Source: Chryseobacterium daecheongense | Lineage (GTDB): Bacteria; Bacteroidota; Bacteroidia; Flavobacteriales; Weeksellaceae | Direction of reading: 5' to 3' | Assembly: GCA_027920525.1 (NCBI GenBank) | Contig: CP115858.1 | Location: forward strand, 2,728,001-2,792,000 | DNA: 64,000 nt | In this document: positions 49,195-58,676 of the stretch, piece after piece | Layout of the letters: the number at the start of each line of letters is the position of its first letter | Position numbering within the stretch: position 1 is the stretch's first letter | Translations under genes and position numbers: made by a program | Notes under the pieces: generated by a model | Told to the model about the DNA's origin: nothing | Database searches by the model: none | What the model saw: the letters and a program-made list of their open reading frames with translations, nothing else

Positions 49195-49332
49195 TTTGTA
49201 AAAGATATACAAAAATCACTCCGAAATTTAATTCTTACAACCATCTTTATTTTACAAATACATGACTTACAATGAATTAAATATCATTTTCTATTTACAA
49301 AGTTTTTACTTGTGATTTTCAAACTTTACAAA
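49195..49332. repeat. Four copies of TTTACAAA in the divergent spacer
   Basis: TTTGTAAA at 49195-49202 and TTTACAAA at 49251-49258, 49294-49301 and 49325-49332 all fall in the 197-base gap between the acyl-CoA dehydrogenase and DUF4349 genes. The same octamer forms the arms of the inverted repeat at 10677-10707. They may be binding sites of one regulator. Confidence 0.45.
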
Positions 49333-49372
49333 CCATTCCATCTGAACTTTGGTATCAACAAAAATAAATATT

Positions 49373-50281
49373 ATGAAAACTACTTACATTAAATTATCTA
49401 TGGCTGCTGTTCTTTTATTAGGTATTTACTCGTGTAAAAAAGGAGAAGCGGTAGCAGCAGATTACGAAACGGCAAATGCTACAGACTCTGCTTCGTTCAT
49501 GGTATCCGATAGTGTATCTTCTGCTGCAACAATGAAGATAAAAGACAAACAGTTCATTAAAACTGCAGATGTCAATATGGAGGTAAAAGACGTTTATGAT
49601 GCAACCGTTTCAATTGAAAAATCAGTGCAGGATCTGGGAGGATTTGTTACACATAGTAACTTACGAAGCAATATAATTTCAGAGGACACTTATAATACTT
49701 CCAATGAAGACGCCATACTTGTAAAAAAATACCAGACTGAAAATGCTATGCAGGTACGTATTCCTACGCCAAAATTAGGAGAATTCTTAACCTTGATTAA
49801 CAACAAAAAGCTATTCCTAAACTTTCGATCAATCAATGCAGAAGATGTAACATCGAGCATAAAATACGCAGAACTAGAAGGAAGAAGGATCAAAAAAACA
49901 GGTGAAAATATCACTCAGCTGAAGAACAACAAGGATAAGGTAAAACTGGACGACGACAATATGTCGGAAGGCAATCTTCAGCAACTTGCTAATCTTGAAG
50001 TTACTGACAATCTGAAATATAGTACAATTGACATTTACATTAAAGAACCTAAGTACCGGATTGCGGAAATTGCCATAACGAATACTAAAAATATTGATAA
50101 TAAATACAAATTCAATTTTATCTATGATGCTAAGAATGCCTTTGTAGAAGGGTTTTATCTTATTCAAAAAATTGCAGTGGGACTGATCACCATTTGGCCG
50201 GTTTTATTAATCGCAGCAGTGATCATCTATTGTATCAGAAGACGAAAACCTATTCAAAAGACGAACCCACCCATTTCATAA
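49373..50281 (+). CDS. DUF4349 domain-containing lipoprotein
   Basis: 302 residues from the ATG at 49373; the open frame begins at a TTG eight codons earlier, which overlaps a TGAACTTTG promoter-like box. A lipobox IYSC (Cys21) is followed by a polar linker, then the DUF4349 domain (KTADVNMEVKDVYDATVSIEKSVQDLGGFVTHSN, VRIPTPKLGEFL) with a helical hairpin near residues 165-205. A C-terminal membrane helix (about 265-290) precedes a basic tail. The function of the family is unknown. Having both a lipid anchor and a C-terminal helix suggests it bridges or folds back on a membrane. Confidence 0.85.
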   Translation: MKTTYIKLSMAAVLLLGIYSCKKGEAVAADYETANATDSASFMVSDSVSSAATMKIKDKQFIKTADVNMEVKDVYDATVSIEKSVQDLGGFVTHSNLRSNIISEDTYNTSNEDAILVKKYQTENAMQVRIPTPKLGEFLTLINNKKLFLNFRSINAEDVTSSIKYAELEGRRIKKTGENITQLKNNKDKVKLDDDNMSEGNLQQLANLEVTDNLKYSTIDIYIKEPKYRIAEIAITNTKNIDNKYKFNFIYDAKNAFVEGFYLIQKIAVGLITIWPVLLIAAVIIYCIRRRKPIQKTNPPIS

Positions 50282-50310
50282 TAACACAATGCTATCCTAA
50301 CCTTTGGGTT

Positions 50311-50360
50311 ATCACCATAATTTTAGATTTAAAAAACCTCCGATTTTATTCGGAGGTTTT
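50311..50360 (+). repeat. Left copy of a ~50-bp direct repeat flanking the beta-helix gene
   Basis: Begins ATCACCATAATTTTA and ends CGGAGGTTTT. The right copy is at 52340-52388 with the same two ends and nearly the same spacing (40 against 39 bases). This copy also contains the terminator hairpin. Confidence 0.65.
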
Positions 50361-50366
50361 CTTTTA
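50331..50366. terminator. Terminator between DUF4349 and beta-helix genes
   Basis: A 10-bp stem AAAACCTCCG / CGGAGGTTTT with an 8-base loop and T-rich flanks, between convergent genes. Confidence 0.88.
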
Positions 50367-50380
50367 TTTACATGATCTCC

Positions 50381-52120
50381 TTATTTTTTTATTATAATTT
50401 TTTTAGAAGACACTCCATTCTTATTTTGCATTTTAACAAAGTAAGTCCCCTCCGTAAGCCATGATAAGTCTATGGAAAATCGGTTCGTTAAAAAGTTATA
50501 ATTTTTTAATTCTTGTCCACCCATATTATATACAGTTATAAAATACGGCTTTTTATCTGCATCTAATTCAAAATTAAAAATACCACTTGATGGGTTAGGG
50601 GAAATCGTTCCAAAATTTAAAATTTCATTGGTTGTAGTCCCTAATGTAGCACTATACTCACTTGCCCCTATATCGATAATTGTATTTGAAATTCTTCCAG
50701 CTCCATAAAAATCCAATTCTCCTGAAGTAATAGCAGTAGTTGGTTTTCCCTTATTTATACAAACACTTGCTGCGTTTAATTTTACAATAGGTGGTGTACT
50801 TGAAATGGATACTAAACTTGGATTAGCATAAAGAGAATTGGCGTCCTGGCCAGTTGCAGATCTATACGCTGCAAATGTATCATACGTTGTTCCTCTCCAA
50901 TCTACTGCGATATCATTTTGATCATTATTTGGAGTATACCAACAATTATAATTAAAAGTATTGTTCGATTGTGGACTCTTGTTATCTATAAACATCAATA
51001 AATTTTCCGGGCCAGTGTAAAAAATATTGTTCTCAAAAGTACAATTAGAAGCTTTGCTCATCGAAATTTCTCCAGATCCTTTATTCGCAGTGTCGTTTTG
51101 TAAGAATGTATTGTTTCGGATAACACTATTAATAACCTGACCTGTAGTATTATCATCAAACCCTCCTATCGAAAGCCCTGCTTCTTTATTTTTATATATT
51201 AAATTGTTTTTTACAGTAATTTGCTGAACAATCCCATCTCGCTCAGCTCCGACCTCAATTCCATATCCATTTTGATAACTTTTATTTCTTTCTATAGTAA
51301 TATTCCTCGCGCCATCAACATAAATCCCTGCGGAAGTTGCATACTTTGCAACATTATTATAACACTCATTATTAATCACTACTCCATTTCTGGCTTCATC
51401 TAATGATGTATTTGATGCTGTACCCTCATGTCCTAGGATATCAATTCCGATATTTGTATTATCATATACCTTGCAATTTTTGACTATAAATCCATCTATA
51501 TTTCCATTTACAGCCAATGCTTCACTATAACCCAAAATATTATTAAACACCTTACATTCGTCTATCGTAAGATTGGTAATTCCGCCATTACGACCATACA
51601 CAATAAAGCCCTGCGCATTATTATTAGGATTAACCGGTATATCTTTATTTGCATTCCAATTAATTTTTGTAACCGTTATGTTTTTGAACGTGAGATCTGT
51701 AGATGAACCGATTCCCGTTGTTTGAACAAGCACTCCCTGCGCATCATTTACTGTTTTGTTTTGGATGGTCAGGTTTTCAAATTTCAGAAAACTTTTATTC
51801 GTCACCGTCAACAGAGTACTTCCCGGGGTATTTGTTCCGTCAATGATTACATTATCATTGGCATAATTTTTAAAAGTAATATAGTTTCCACTGGTTCCAC
51901 TTACGTTGATAACTACATTTTCGTAATAAGTACCTGCCTTAATATTCACAATACTGTTTGGGGTAGCCTTAGTGGCTGCTTTTTGTATTGTTTTCCATGG
52001 AGCGGTGCTGCTTCCGTTATTGTTATCGTTTCCGTTTGTTTTATCTACATAATAATTGGTCTGGCCGAATCCCAGGTTATACACCAGTAATAATACTGTG
52101 ATTTTAATAATTTTTTTCAT
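50381..52120 (-). CDS. Secreted right-handed beta-helix protein with T9SS sorting domain
   Basis: 579 residues. A signal peptide ends near residue 19 (NLGFG-Q). YYVDKTNGNDNNNGSSTAPWKTIQKA is the DUF1565-like opening common to parallel beta-helix proteins. Many short rungs follow (NLTIDECKVFNN, GFIVKNCKVYDN, ITIERNKSYQNGYGIEV, VKNNLIYKN). The last ~75 residues (NPSSGIFNFELD ... LTEGTYFVKMQNKNGVSSKKIIIKK) are a type A T9SS C-terminal sorting domain, so the protein is exported by the type IX system. Such folds often bind or cleave polysaccharides; no lyase catalytic residues can be named. The gene is flanked by direct repeats. Confidence 0.9.
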   Translation of the reverse strand: MKKIIKITVLLLVYNLGFGQTNYYVDKTNGNDNNNGSSTAPWKTIQKAATKATPNSIVNIKAGTYYENVVINVSGTSGNYITFKNYANDNVIIDGTNTPGSTLLTVTNKSFLKFENLTIQNKTVNDAQGVLVQTTGIGSSTDLTFKNITVTKINWNANKDIPVNPNNNAQGFIVYGRNGGITNLTIDECKVFNNILGYSEALAVNGNIDGFIVKNCKVYDNTNIGIDILGHEGTASNTSLDEARNGVVINNECYNNVAKYATSAGIYVDGARNITIERNKSYQNGYGIEVGAERDGIVQQITVKNNLIYKNKEAGLSIGGFDDNTTGQVINSVIRNNTFLQNDTANKGSGEISMSKASNCTFENNIFYTGPENLLMFIDNKSPQSNNTFNYNCWYTPNNDQNDIAVDWRGTTYDTFAAYRSATGQDANSLYANPSLVSISSTPPIVKLNAASVCINKGKPTTAITSGELDFYGAGRISNTIIDIGASEYSATLGTTTNEILNFGTISPNPSSGIFNFELDADKKPYFITVYNMGGQELKNYNFLTNRFSIDLSWLTEGTYFVKMQNKNGVSSKKIIIKK

Positions 52121-52339
52121 TTAACGATATATTTAAGTGATATGTATTCACGGTTTCACCTCTTTTAAAAGGCTTTGTGGTAATGCGAGAGATGCATTAT
52201 TCAGAATTACGTAACGGCGTATAAATATACAAAGGTTCCCGTAAAAAACTAATTATCAATTTATAATATATTGAAAATTAACAAATATTAATCTCACTTC
52301 CTGGCTCAACAATCATGAAAAGGATACAACATCAGGATG
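52121..52339 (-). other. Leader and upstream region of the beta-helix gene
   Basis: On the minus strand a promoter-like pair TTG (52257-52259) and AACCTTTG (52230-52237), spacer 19, would give a leader of about 110 bases. The stretch up to the right repeat copy at 52340 holds no convincing open frame or RNA. The whole gap to pgi is 349 bases. Confidence 0.45.
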
Positions 52340-52388
52340 ATCACCATAATTTTACATTTTACCATGGCCAATTTTTCCCGGAGGTTTT
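52340..52388 (+). repeat. Right copy of the direct repeat flanking the beta-helix gene
   Basis: Shares ATCACCATAATTTTA (15 bases) and CGGAGGTTTT with the copy at 50311-50360. Its middle has diverged and no longer forms a hairpin. Confidence 0.65.
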
Positions 52389-52397
52389 ATTTTTCCT

Positions 52398-52405
52398 TAA
52401 ATTTG
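52398..52405 (+). promoter_or_regulatory. Probable -7 box of pgi
   Basis: TAAATTTG, 64 bases before the pgi ATG, fits the -7 consensus. No TTG stands at -33; the right repeat copy lies there instead. Confidence 0.45.
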
Positions 52406-52469
52406 CATTTTAATCTCAAGATTCCATTAAAATTATTGATTCTCAACCTAGAATTTTAACTTTGAACAT

Positions 52470-54110
52470 ATGCTATCAAAAATAAATCCCATACACACCA
52501 ACAGCTGGAAAGCCCTTGATGAACACTTTGCAGGAAATGATTTCGACTTAAGAACCCTTTTCGCATACAATGAAAATCGTTTTGAAGAGTTCTCAATAAA
52601 AAAAGAAAATTTTCTTTTTGATTACTCTAAAAACCTGATGGATTCAAGGACTAAAGAATTGTTGTTGAATTTAGCTGAAGAATGCCAGCTAAAAGACGCC
52701 ATTTCTAAAATGTTTAGTGGTGACAAAATCAATGAAACAGAAGGGAGAGCAGTTCTTCATACAGCTTTAAGGGATTTTTCGGATAAGGAAATTTTGGTAG
52801 ATGGAGAAAATGTAAAGCCTCACATCAGAAGAGTCCTTGACCATATGAAATCTTTTTCCGAGAAAATAATTTCCGGAGAGCATAAAGGATTCAGCGGAAA
52901 AGAAATCACGGATGTAGTTAATATCGGAATCGGAGGCTCTGACCTTGGTCCTGTGATGGTATGCTCTGCGCTAAAACACTTCAAAACAAGGCTGGACGTT
53001 CATTTCGTATCTAATGTGGACGGAAACCATATTGCAGAAGTCGTTAAAAATTTAAATCCTGAAACAACTCTGTTTATCGTTGCTTCCAAAACTTTTACAA
53101 CCCAGGAAACAATGACTAATGCCAACTCTGCAAAAGATTGGTTTTTACAAGCTGGAAAGCAGGATGACGTTGCCAAACATTTCGTAGCTTTATCCACTAA
53201 TATTGAAGCAGTTAAAAGCTTCGGAATCGCAGAAGATAATATCTTTGAATTCTGGGACTGGGTTGGCGGAAGATATTCTCTTTGGAGTGCTATCGGACTA
53301 AGTATTGTTCTGGCAGTAGGTTATGAAAACTTCGAAGAATTGTTAAAAGGAGCTTTTGATACTGATCAACATTTCCAGAACACAGACTTTTCAGAAAACA
53401 TTCCGGTTTTAATGGGTCTCATTGGCATCTGGTACCGTAATTTTTATGCTGCAACTACTTATGCTATTTTGCCTTATTCCCAGTATCTTGACAGATTTGC
53501 TGCGTACTTACAACAGGGAGATATGGAAAGCAACGGAAAATGCGTAGACAGAAATGGTGAATTTGTGGAATATGAAACAGGTCCTATTATCTGGGGAGAG
53601 CCAGGAACAAATGGACAGCATGCATTCTATCAGCTGATCCACCAGGGTACGGAATTAATTCCTGCTGATTTTATAGCCTATGCAAAAAGTAGTAATAAGG
53701 TTTCTGATCACCAGGACAAACTACTGGCTAACTTTTTCGCTCAGACGGAAGCGCTTGCTTTTGGAAAAAATGAAGAAGAAGTAGAGGAAGAATTAAGAAA
53801 TTCAGGAAAATCGGATGAGGAAATAGAAAGGCTGTTAAACTTCAAGGTCTTCCACGGAAACACACCAACTAACTCCATATTATTCAAAGAATTAACTCCT
53901 TTTTCATTAGGCCAGTTAATAGCAATGTATGAGCATAAAATCTTTGTTCAGGGAGTGATCTGGAATATCTTCAGTTTTGATCAATTCGGAGTAGAGCTTG
54001 GAAAGGTATTAGCCAACAAAATTCTACCTGAACTGGAGAATGATGCAACTATTGGGTCACACGATAGTTCGACTAACGGGCTGATCAATTATTATAAGGA
54101 CAATAAATAA
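52470..54110 (+). CDS. pgi: Glucose-6-phosphate isomerase
   Basis: Interconverts glucose 6-phosphate and fructose 6-phosphate. 546 residues, the usual size. Signatures are [16 protein letters not shown], the [15 protein letters not shown] motif and [19 protein letters not shown], and the late [14 protein letters not shown] and [18 protein letters not shown] with the catalytic Lys region. It is followed by folD after 28 bases and is probably co-transcribed with it. Confidence 0.98.
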   Translation: MLSKINPIHTNSWKALDEHFAGNDFDLRTLFAYNENRFEEFSIKKENFLFDYSKNLMDSRTKELLLNLAEECQLKDAISKMFSGDKINETEGRAVLHTALRDFSDKEILVDGENVKPHIRRVLDHMKSFSEKIISGEHKGFSGKEITDVVNIGIGGSDLGPVMVCSALKHFKTRLDVHFVSNVDGNHIAEVVKNLNPETTLFIVASKTFTTQETMTNANSAKDWFLQAGKQDDVAKHFVALSTNIEAVKSFGIAEDNIFEFWDWVGGRYSLWSAIGLSIVLAVGYENFEELLKGAFDTDQHFQNTDFSENIPVLMGLIGIWYRNFYAATTYAILPYSQYLDRFAAYLQQGDMESNGKCVDRNGEFVEYETGPIIWGEPGTNGQHAFYQLIHQGTELIPADFIAYAKSSNKVSDHQDKLLANFFAQTEALAFGKNEEEVEEELRNSGKSDEEIERLLNFKVFHGNTPTNSILFKELTPFSLGQLIAMYEHKIFVQGVIWNIFSFDQFGVELGKVLANKILPELENDATIGSHDSSTNGLINYYKDNK

Positions 54111-54138
54111 AGAAAGTAATATCTAATAAAAAAGTAAA

Positions 54139-55023
54139 ATGGCAGAAATTCTTGACGGACTAAAAGTATCCAAAGAAATAAAAGCAGAAATCAAGACAGA
54201 AGTTGAAAAGATTCTTGAAAGCAAAAGAAGAGCACCTCATTTGGTGGCCATCCTTGTTGGAAACAACGGAGCAAGCAAGGCTTATGTAAATGCTAAAGTA
54301 AAGGATTGCGAGGAAGTAGGTTTTCAATCCAGCCTTATTAAATTCCCGAGTACGGTTTCCGAATCTGAATTACTGGAAAAAATCGATGAGCTGAATAAAT
54401 CTAAAGCTGTGGATGGATTCATCGTTCAGTTACCTTTACCGGATCAGATTGATCAGGAGAAAATCATTAATGCTATTGATCCAAGAAAAGATGTTGATGG
54501 ATTCCATCCTGAAAATTTCGGGAAAATGGCATTGGAAATGGATACCTTCTTACCTGCTACCCCTTTTGGAATTTTAACATTATTAGAAAGATATAATATT
54601 GAAACTAAAGGTAAAGACTGTGTAATTATCGGAAGAAGTAAAATCGTAGGGAGACCCATGAGTATTTTGATGGGAAGAAAAGACTTCCCTGGAAATTCTA
54701 CTGTTACCCTTACACACTCTTATACTAAGGACATTGAAGAATATACTAAAAAAGCGGACATTGTCATTACGGCTTTGGGAGATCCTCATTTCTTAAAGGG
54801 AGAAATGATTAAAGACGGTGCTGTAATTGTAGATGTAGGAATTACCAGAGTGGATGATGACTCTCCAAAAGGATATTATCTGGCAGGTGATGTAGATTTT
54901 GATAGCTGTGCTGCAAAAGCGAGCTGGATTACACCTGTTCCCGGAGGAGTTGGTCCCATGACAAGAGCTATGTTGATGAAAAACACCATCATTGCTTATA
55001 AAACTTCAGTCTATAACGACTAA
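54139..55023 (+). CDS. folD: Methylenetetrahydrofolate dehydrogenase / cyclohydrolase
   Basis: Bifunctional one-carbon enzyme converting 5,10-methylene- to 10-formyl-tetrahydrofolate. 294 residues. The active-site Lys lies in SKAYVNAKVKDCEEVG. Other motifs are GFIVQLPLPDQID, DPRKDVDGFHPENFG, the NADP-binding VIIGRSKIVGRPMS and TPVPGGVGPMTRAMLM. It lies between pgi and queE in the same direction. Confidence 0.98.
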   Translation: MAEILDGLKVSKEIKAEIKTEVEKILESKRRAPHLVAILVGNNGASKAYVNAKVKDCEEVGFQSSLIKFPSTVSESELLEKIDELNKSKAVDGFIVQLPLPDQIDQEKIINAIDPRKDVDGFHPENFGKMALEMDTFLPATPFGILTLLERYNIETKGKDCVIIGRSKIVGRPMSILMGRKDFPGNSTVTLTHSYTKDIEEYTKKADIVITALGDPHFLKGEMIKDGAVIVDVGITRVDDDSPKGYYLAGDVDFDSCAAKASWITPVPGGVGPMTRAMLMKNTIIAYKTSVYND

Positions 55024-55030
55024 TTTAAAA

Positions 55031-55660
55031 ATGAATAAAGAAGAAGATATTTTATTAAATGAAGGTAAAATGCTCCCTGTGATGGAGCATTTTTACACTT
55101 TACAAGGTGAAGGAGCACACACAGGAAAAGCCGCTTATTTTATACGATTGGGTGGCTGCGATGTAGGTTGCCATTGGTGTGATGTAAAGGAAAGCTGGAA
55201 TCCTGATCTTCACCCATTGATGAATGCGGAAGAAATTGCAGAAACAGCAGCAAAACATTGTAAAACCATAGTTTTAACCGGTGGTGAACCTTTGATGTGG
55301 AATCTGGATATTTTAACCTCCAAGCTAAAGGGCTTGGGATGTACCATACACATTGAAACTTCGGGGGCTTATCCTGTAAGCGGACAACTGGACTGGATCA
55401 CCCTTTCTCCAAAGAAAACAGGTCTTCCAAAAGAAGATGTATATGAGAAAGCCAGTGAACTGAAGGTAATTATTTTCAATAATCACGATTTTGCATTTGC
55501 ACAGGAGCAAGCTGCTAAGGTTTCAAAAGATTGTAAGCTGTATCTTCAAAGTGAATGGAGTAAACGTGATGAAATGTATCCGAAAATTACTGATTTTATT
55601 TTAGCAAATCCGGAATGGCAGGCCTCAGTTCAGACGCATAAATATCTTAATATCCCGTAA
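55031..55660 (+). CDS. queE: 7-carboxy-7-deazaguanine synthase
   Basis: Radical-SAM enzyme of queuosine synthesis that forms the deazaguanine ring from carboxytetrahydropterin. From the ATG at 55031 the protein has 209 residues; the longer open frame would overlap folD. Motifs: FYTLQGEGAHTGKAAYFIRL, the cluster site CxxxCxxC at Cys43, Cys47 and Cys50 (GGCDVGCHWCD), and LTGGEPLMW. Other queuosine genes are not in the window. Confidence 0.95.
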   Translation: MNKEEDILLNEGKMLPVMEHFYTLQGEGAHTGKAAYFIRLGGCDVGCHWCDVKESWNPDLHPLMNAEEIAETAAKHCKTIVLTGGEPLMWNLDILTSKLKGLGCTIHIETSGAYPVSGQLDWITLSPKKTGLPKEDVYEKASELKVIIFNNHDFAFAQEQAAKVSKDCKLYLQSEWSKRDEMYPKITDFILANPEWQASVQTHKYLNIP

Positions 55661-55703
55661 AAATTACATATCTTAGCTCCTGACATCCCTTATATAGCGA
55701 TAG

Positions 55704-57074
55704 ATGCAGAGAATTCGATACTCTAGATATTTAAAATCGATTATCCTTTTGCTTGACCTTTTGGTTATTGCATCTGTTTTTATTTTCTTTTTTTTAAGCA
55801 GAAACCGGGATCTTATACACGACAAGGATATTTGGTACGAAAATTCGTTCCCCTTGCTTTTGTTGATCTCTTTTTGGATTCTGCTGAGTGGAAGAACCAA
55901 AATTTACAATATAAGAAGAAACCTTACCTACACAACTTTTATAGAACGTATCGTTACTCATTTTATATTGTTTGTAATTGGTCTTGTATTAATAAGAAAG
56001 GTAAGTAATAATAAATTTTTCAGCTCAGAGCTTTCTTGGTTGTCGCTGTACCTGTTTTCTTTTATATTGATTACAAAATCCATTATTTATTTTGGAATAA
56101 AATATCTGAGATCTATAGGAATTAACAACAGGAATGTGATGTTTCTAAGTGAGAACAGCTCTACGAATGTTTTGAAAAACATATTGAATGAAAGGAAAGA
56201 TTTCGGATACAGAATTTTTGAATACCCTACTGAAATAATTCAGACCCAAGAGCTTCAGTCCTTCTGGAAGAGCAATGGAATACATACATTATTTCTGCCA
56301 CTGGAAAATACATTTACCTCTCAGATGGAGGATGAAATTTTCAGATTAGCTGAAGCAAGCAAGGTGCATATTTCGCTGATCCCTAATATATCTCAGACTG
56401 ATCTTTTTGCTTACGACCTGGGATATGTAGAGACTCAGCCGGTTCTCAATCAGGCAAAGTATCCTTTGGATTATTATTCCAATTACCTTTTAAAAAGATT
56501 GTTTGATATCGTTTTTTCACTTGTGGTTATGATAGGTATCTGCTTGTGGCTATTTCCGATAATTGCAATTTTTATCAAGCTGACGTCAAAAGGGCCTGTT
56601 TTTTTCATACAGAAAAGATATGGTTTTCATGAGGAAGTATTTAGCTGTATAAAATTCAGAACAATGGTGGTGAATGATGAGTCAACAACGAGAACAACAT
56701 CGGAAAATGACGCAAGGATCACAGGGATTGGTAAGTTTCTCAGAAAAACAAGCTTGGATGAGATGCCACAGTTTATTAATGTATTAAGGGGAGAGATGTC
56801 AATTGTAGGACCTCGTCCTCATATGCTGGCAGTAGATAATTATTATAAACCCAAAATAGGAAGATATAGTCTTAGAAGTACTGTAAATCCAGGGATTACA
56901 GGTCTTGCACAGGTAAACGGGCTCAGGGGTGATTCCGGGGATGTGGAGGTTGAAATGAAAAAGCGGATACTGGCTGATGCCTTCTATGTAAGAAACTGGA
57001 GCTTCATCCTGGATCTTATCATCATTTTGAAAACTATTTTACTGGTTTTAGGTGGAGATAAAAACGCAAAATAA
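55704..57074 (+). CDS. Polyprenyl-phosphate sugar-1-phosphate transferase (initiating glycosyltransferase)
   Basis: 456 residues. Four membrane helices in the first ~130 residues and a CoA-binding-like middle domain (about 140-255) precede a further helix near 275-295 and the bacterial sugar transferase domain: FIKLTSKGPVFFIQKRYG, FSCIKFRTM, GKFLRKTSLDEMPQFINVLRGEMSIVGPRPH and GITGLAQVNGLRGD. It loads the first sugar phosphate onto undecaprenyl phosphate to start capsule, exopolysaccharide or glycan synthesis. No export or polymerase genes are adjacent, so it may be the initiator for a cluster elsewhere. Confidence 0.93.
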   Translation: MQRIRYSRYLKSIILLLDLLVIASVFIFFFLSRNRDLIHDKDIWYENSFPLLLLISFWILLSGRTKIYNIRRNLTYTTFIERIVTHFILFVIGLVLIRKVSNNKFFSSELSWLSLYLFSFILITKSIIYFGIKYLRSIGINNRNVMFLSENSSTNVLKNILNERKDFGYRIFEYPTEIIQTQELQSFWKSNGIHTLFLPLENTFTSQMEDEIFRLAEASKVHISLIPNISQTDLFAYDLGYVETQPVLNQAKYPLDYYSNYLLKRLFDIVFSLVVMIGICLWLFPIIAIFIKLTSKGPVFFIQKRYGFHEEVFSCIKFRTMVVNDESTTRTTSENDARITGIGKFLRKTSLDEMPQFINVLRGEMSIVGPRPHMLAVDNYYKPKIGRYSLRSTVNPGITGLAQVNGLRGDSGDVEVEMKKRILADAFYVRNWSFILDLIIILKTILLVLGGDKNAK

Positions 57075-57108
57075 AGAATGCTTAATAAAAAAAGTCTAAT
57101 TTAGCAGA

Positions 57109-57861
57109 ATGTTAAAAAAGTTTTTCACAGCCGTAGGGGAATACATTATTCTTCTTGGTAAATCTATGCAAAAACCTCAGAAAATGAGGGTTTTCTGGAA
57201 GCTGTTCATGAGAGAAATCAATGATTTAGGAGTCAACTCATTCGGGTTGGTTATCTTTACATCTATATTCGTGGGAGCAGTAGTTGCCATCCAAATGTTC
57301 AACAACTTTGATGCTTCTTCATTTCCCATTCCTACTTCGTTCGTGGGATACGCTACAAAAGCAGTACTTGTACTGGAATTTTCACCCACCATTATCAGTT
57401 TGATTCTGGCGGGAAAAGTAGGCTCATATATTGCATCCAGTATAGGTACAATGAGGGTTTCAGAACAAATCGATGCATTGGATATCATGGGAGTTAACTC
57501 ACCCAATTTTCTGATACTCCCTAAAATAATTGCGTGTATCATTTTTAACCCGCTTCTTATTGCAATCAGTATTGTGTTTGGTATAGGCGGTGGATATATT
57601 GCCGGAATTTTAACAGGAAACTGGACGGAATCCGATTATATTACGGGGATACAGATGTATATGCCTAATTTATTCGTTTACTATGCATTTATAAAAACGA
57701 TCGTTTTCGCTTTTGTTATTGCAACAGTTCCTTCATACTTCGGTTACTTCGTAAAAGGTGGTTCACTGGAAGTAGGTAGAGCGAGTACACAAGCCGTGGT
57801 TTGGACAATGGTATTTATTATCATTTCCGAATTAATATTAACCCAATTAATATTAAGCTAA
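57109..57861 (+). CDS. mlaE: MlaE family lipid ABC transporter permease
   Basis: 250 residues with five or six helices. The family pattern is LWKLFMREI-like start, GAVVAIQMFNNF, VLVLEFSPTIISLILAGKVGSYIASSIGTMRVSEQIDALDIMGVNSPNFLILPKIIA, and the C-terminal helix. It forms the membrane channel for phospholipid transport between the membranes, with the ATPase encoded next. The stop codon overlaps the mlaF start (TAATG). Confidence 0.95.
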   Translation: MLKKFFTAVGEYIILLGKSMQKPQKMRVFWKLFMREINDLGVNSFGLVIFTSIFVGAVVAIQMFNNFDASSFPIPTSFVGYATKAVLVLEFSPTIISLILAGKVGSYIASSIGTMRVSEQIDALDIMGVNSPNFLILPKIIACIIFNPLLIAISIVFGIGGGYIAGILTGNWTESDYITGIQMYMPNLFVYYAFIKTIVFAFVIATVPSYFGYFVKGGSLEVGRASTQAVVWTMVFIIISELILTQLILS

Positions 57862-58676
57862 TGATTGAGGTAAAAAATCTTAAAAAAAGTTTTGATGATG
57901 TTGAAGTACTTAAAGGAATTTCAACTTCTTTTGATAAAGGGAAAGTAAATCTGATTATCGGGCAAAGTGGATCGGGAAAAACAGTATTTCTTAAGAGTTT
58001 ATTAAATGTATATCAGCCTTCTTCAGGTGAAATTCTTTTTGATGGTAAAGACATCAATACAATGACCCGTGAAGAAAAGCAGCACCTGCGATCGGAAATC
58101 GGAACGGTATTCCAGGGAAGCGCTTTGTTTGACTCTCTGACAGTGGAGGAAAACATTATGTTTCCTCTTGATATGTTTACCAATTTAAGTTTCAGGGAAA
58201 AGAAAAAAAGAGTTTTTGAAGTTATTGGAAGAGTACATCTCGATAAAGCCAACAAAAAATTTCCATCCGAAATTTCCGGAGGAATGCAAAAACGGGTGGC
58301 CATTGCAAGAGCCATTGTGAACAATCCTAAATACTTGTTTTGTGATGAGCCAAATTCAGGACTGGATCCCTATACATCCAATGTAATAGATGATCTACTG
58401 CTCGAAATAACAAAAGAATATAACACAACAACGATCATTAATACACACGATATGAACTCCGTAATGACGATAGGTGAAAAGATTGTCTATCTGAGATTAG
58501 GAATTAAAGAGTGGGAAGGAAATAAAGACATTCTGATTACAGCAGGCAATAAAAATCTTATTGACTTCGTTTATTCTTCAGAGCTATTTAAAGAATTGAG
58601 AGTGTATTTACTTGAAAATAATAAAACTATTGATAATACGATCACAAAACTAGACGAAAATGAAACAAATATTTAG
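57861..58676 (+). CDS. mlaF: Lipid transport ABC ATPase (MlaF family)
   Basis: 271 residues from the ATG at 57861, which overlaps the mlaE stop by one base. Walker A GQSGSGKT (residues 34-41), ABC signature ISGGMQKRVAIARA and Walker B YLFCDEPNSGLDPYTS. The NSGLD form is typical of MlaF. It energises phospholipid transport with MlaE and an MCE protein; the MlaD homologue of this window is at 40.0 kb. The porin-like gene that follows overlaps its end by 17 bases. Confidence 0.95.
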   Translation: MIEVKNLKKSFDDVEVLKGISTSFDKGKVNLIIGQSGSGKTVFLKSLLNVYQPSSGEILFDGKDINTMTREEKQHLRSEIGTVFQGSALFDSLTVEENIMFPLDMFTNLSFREKKKRVFEVIGRVHLDKANKKFPSEISGGMQKRVAIARAIVNNPKYLFCDEPNSGLDPYTSNVIDDLLLEITKEYNTTTIINTHDMNSVMTIGEKIVYLRLGIKEWEGNKDILITAGNKNLIDFVYSSELFKELRVYLLENNKTIDNTITKLDENETNI

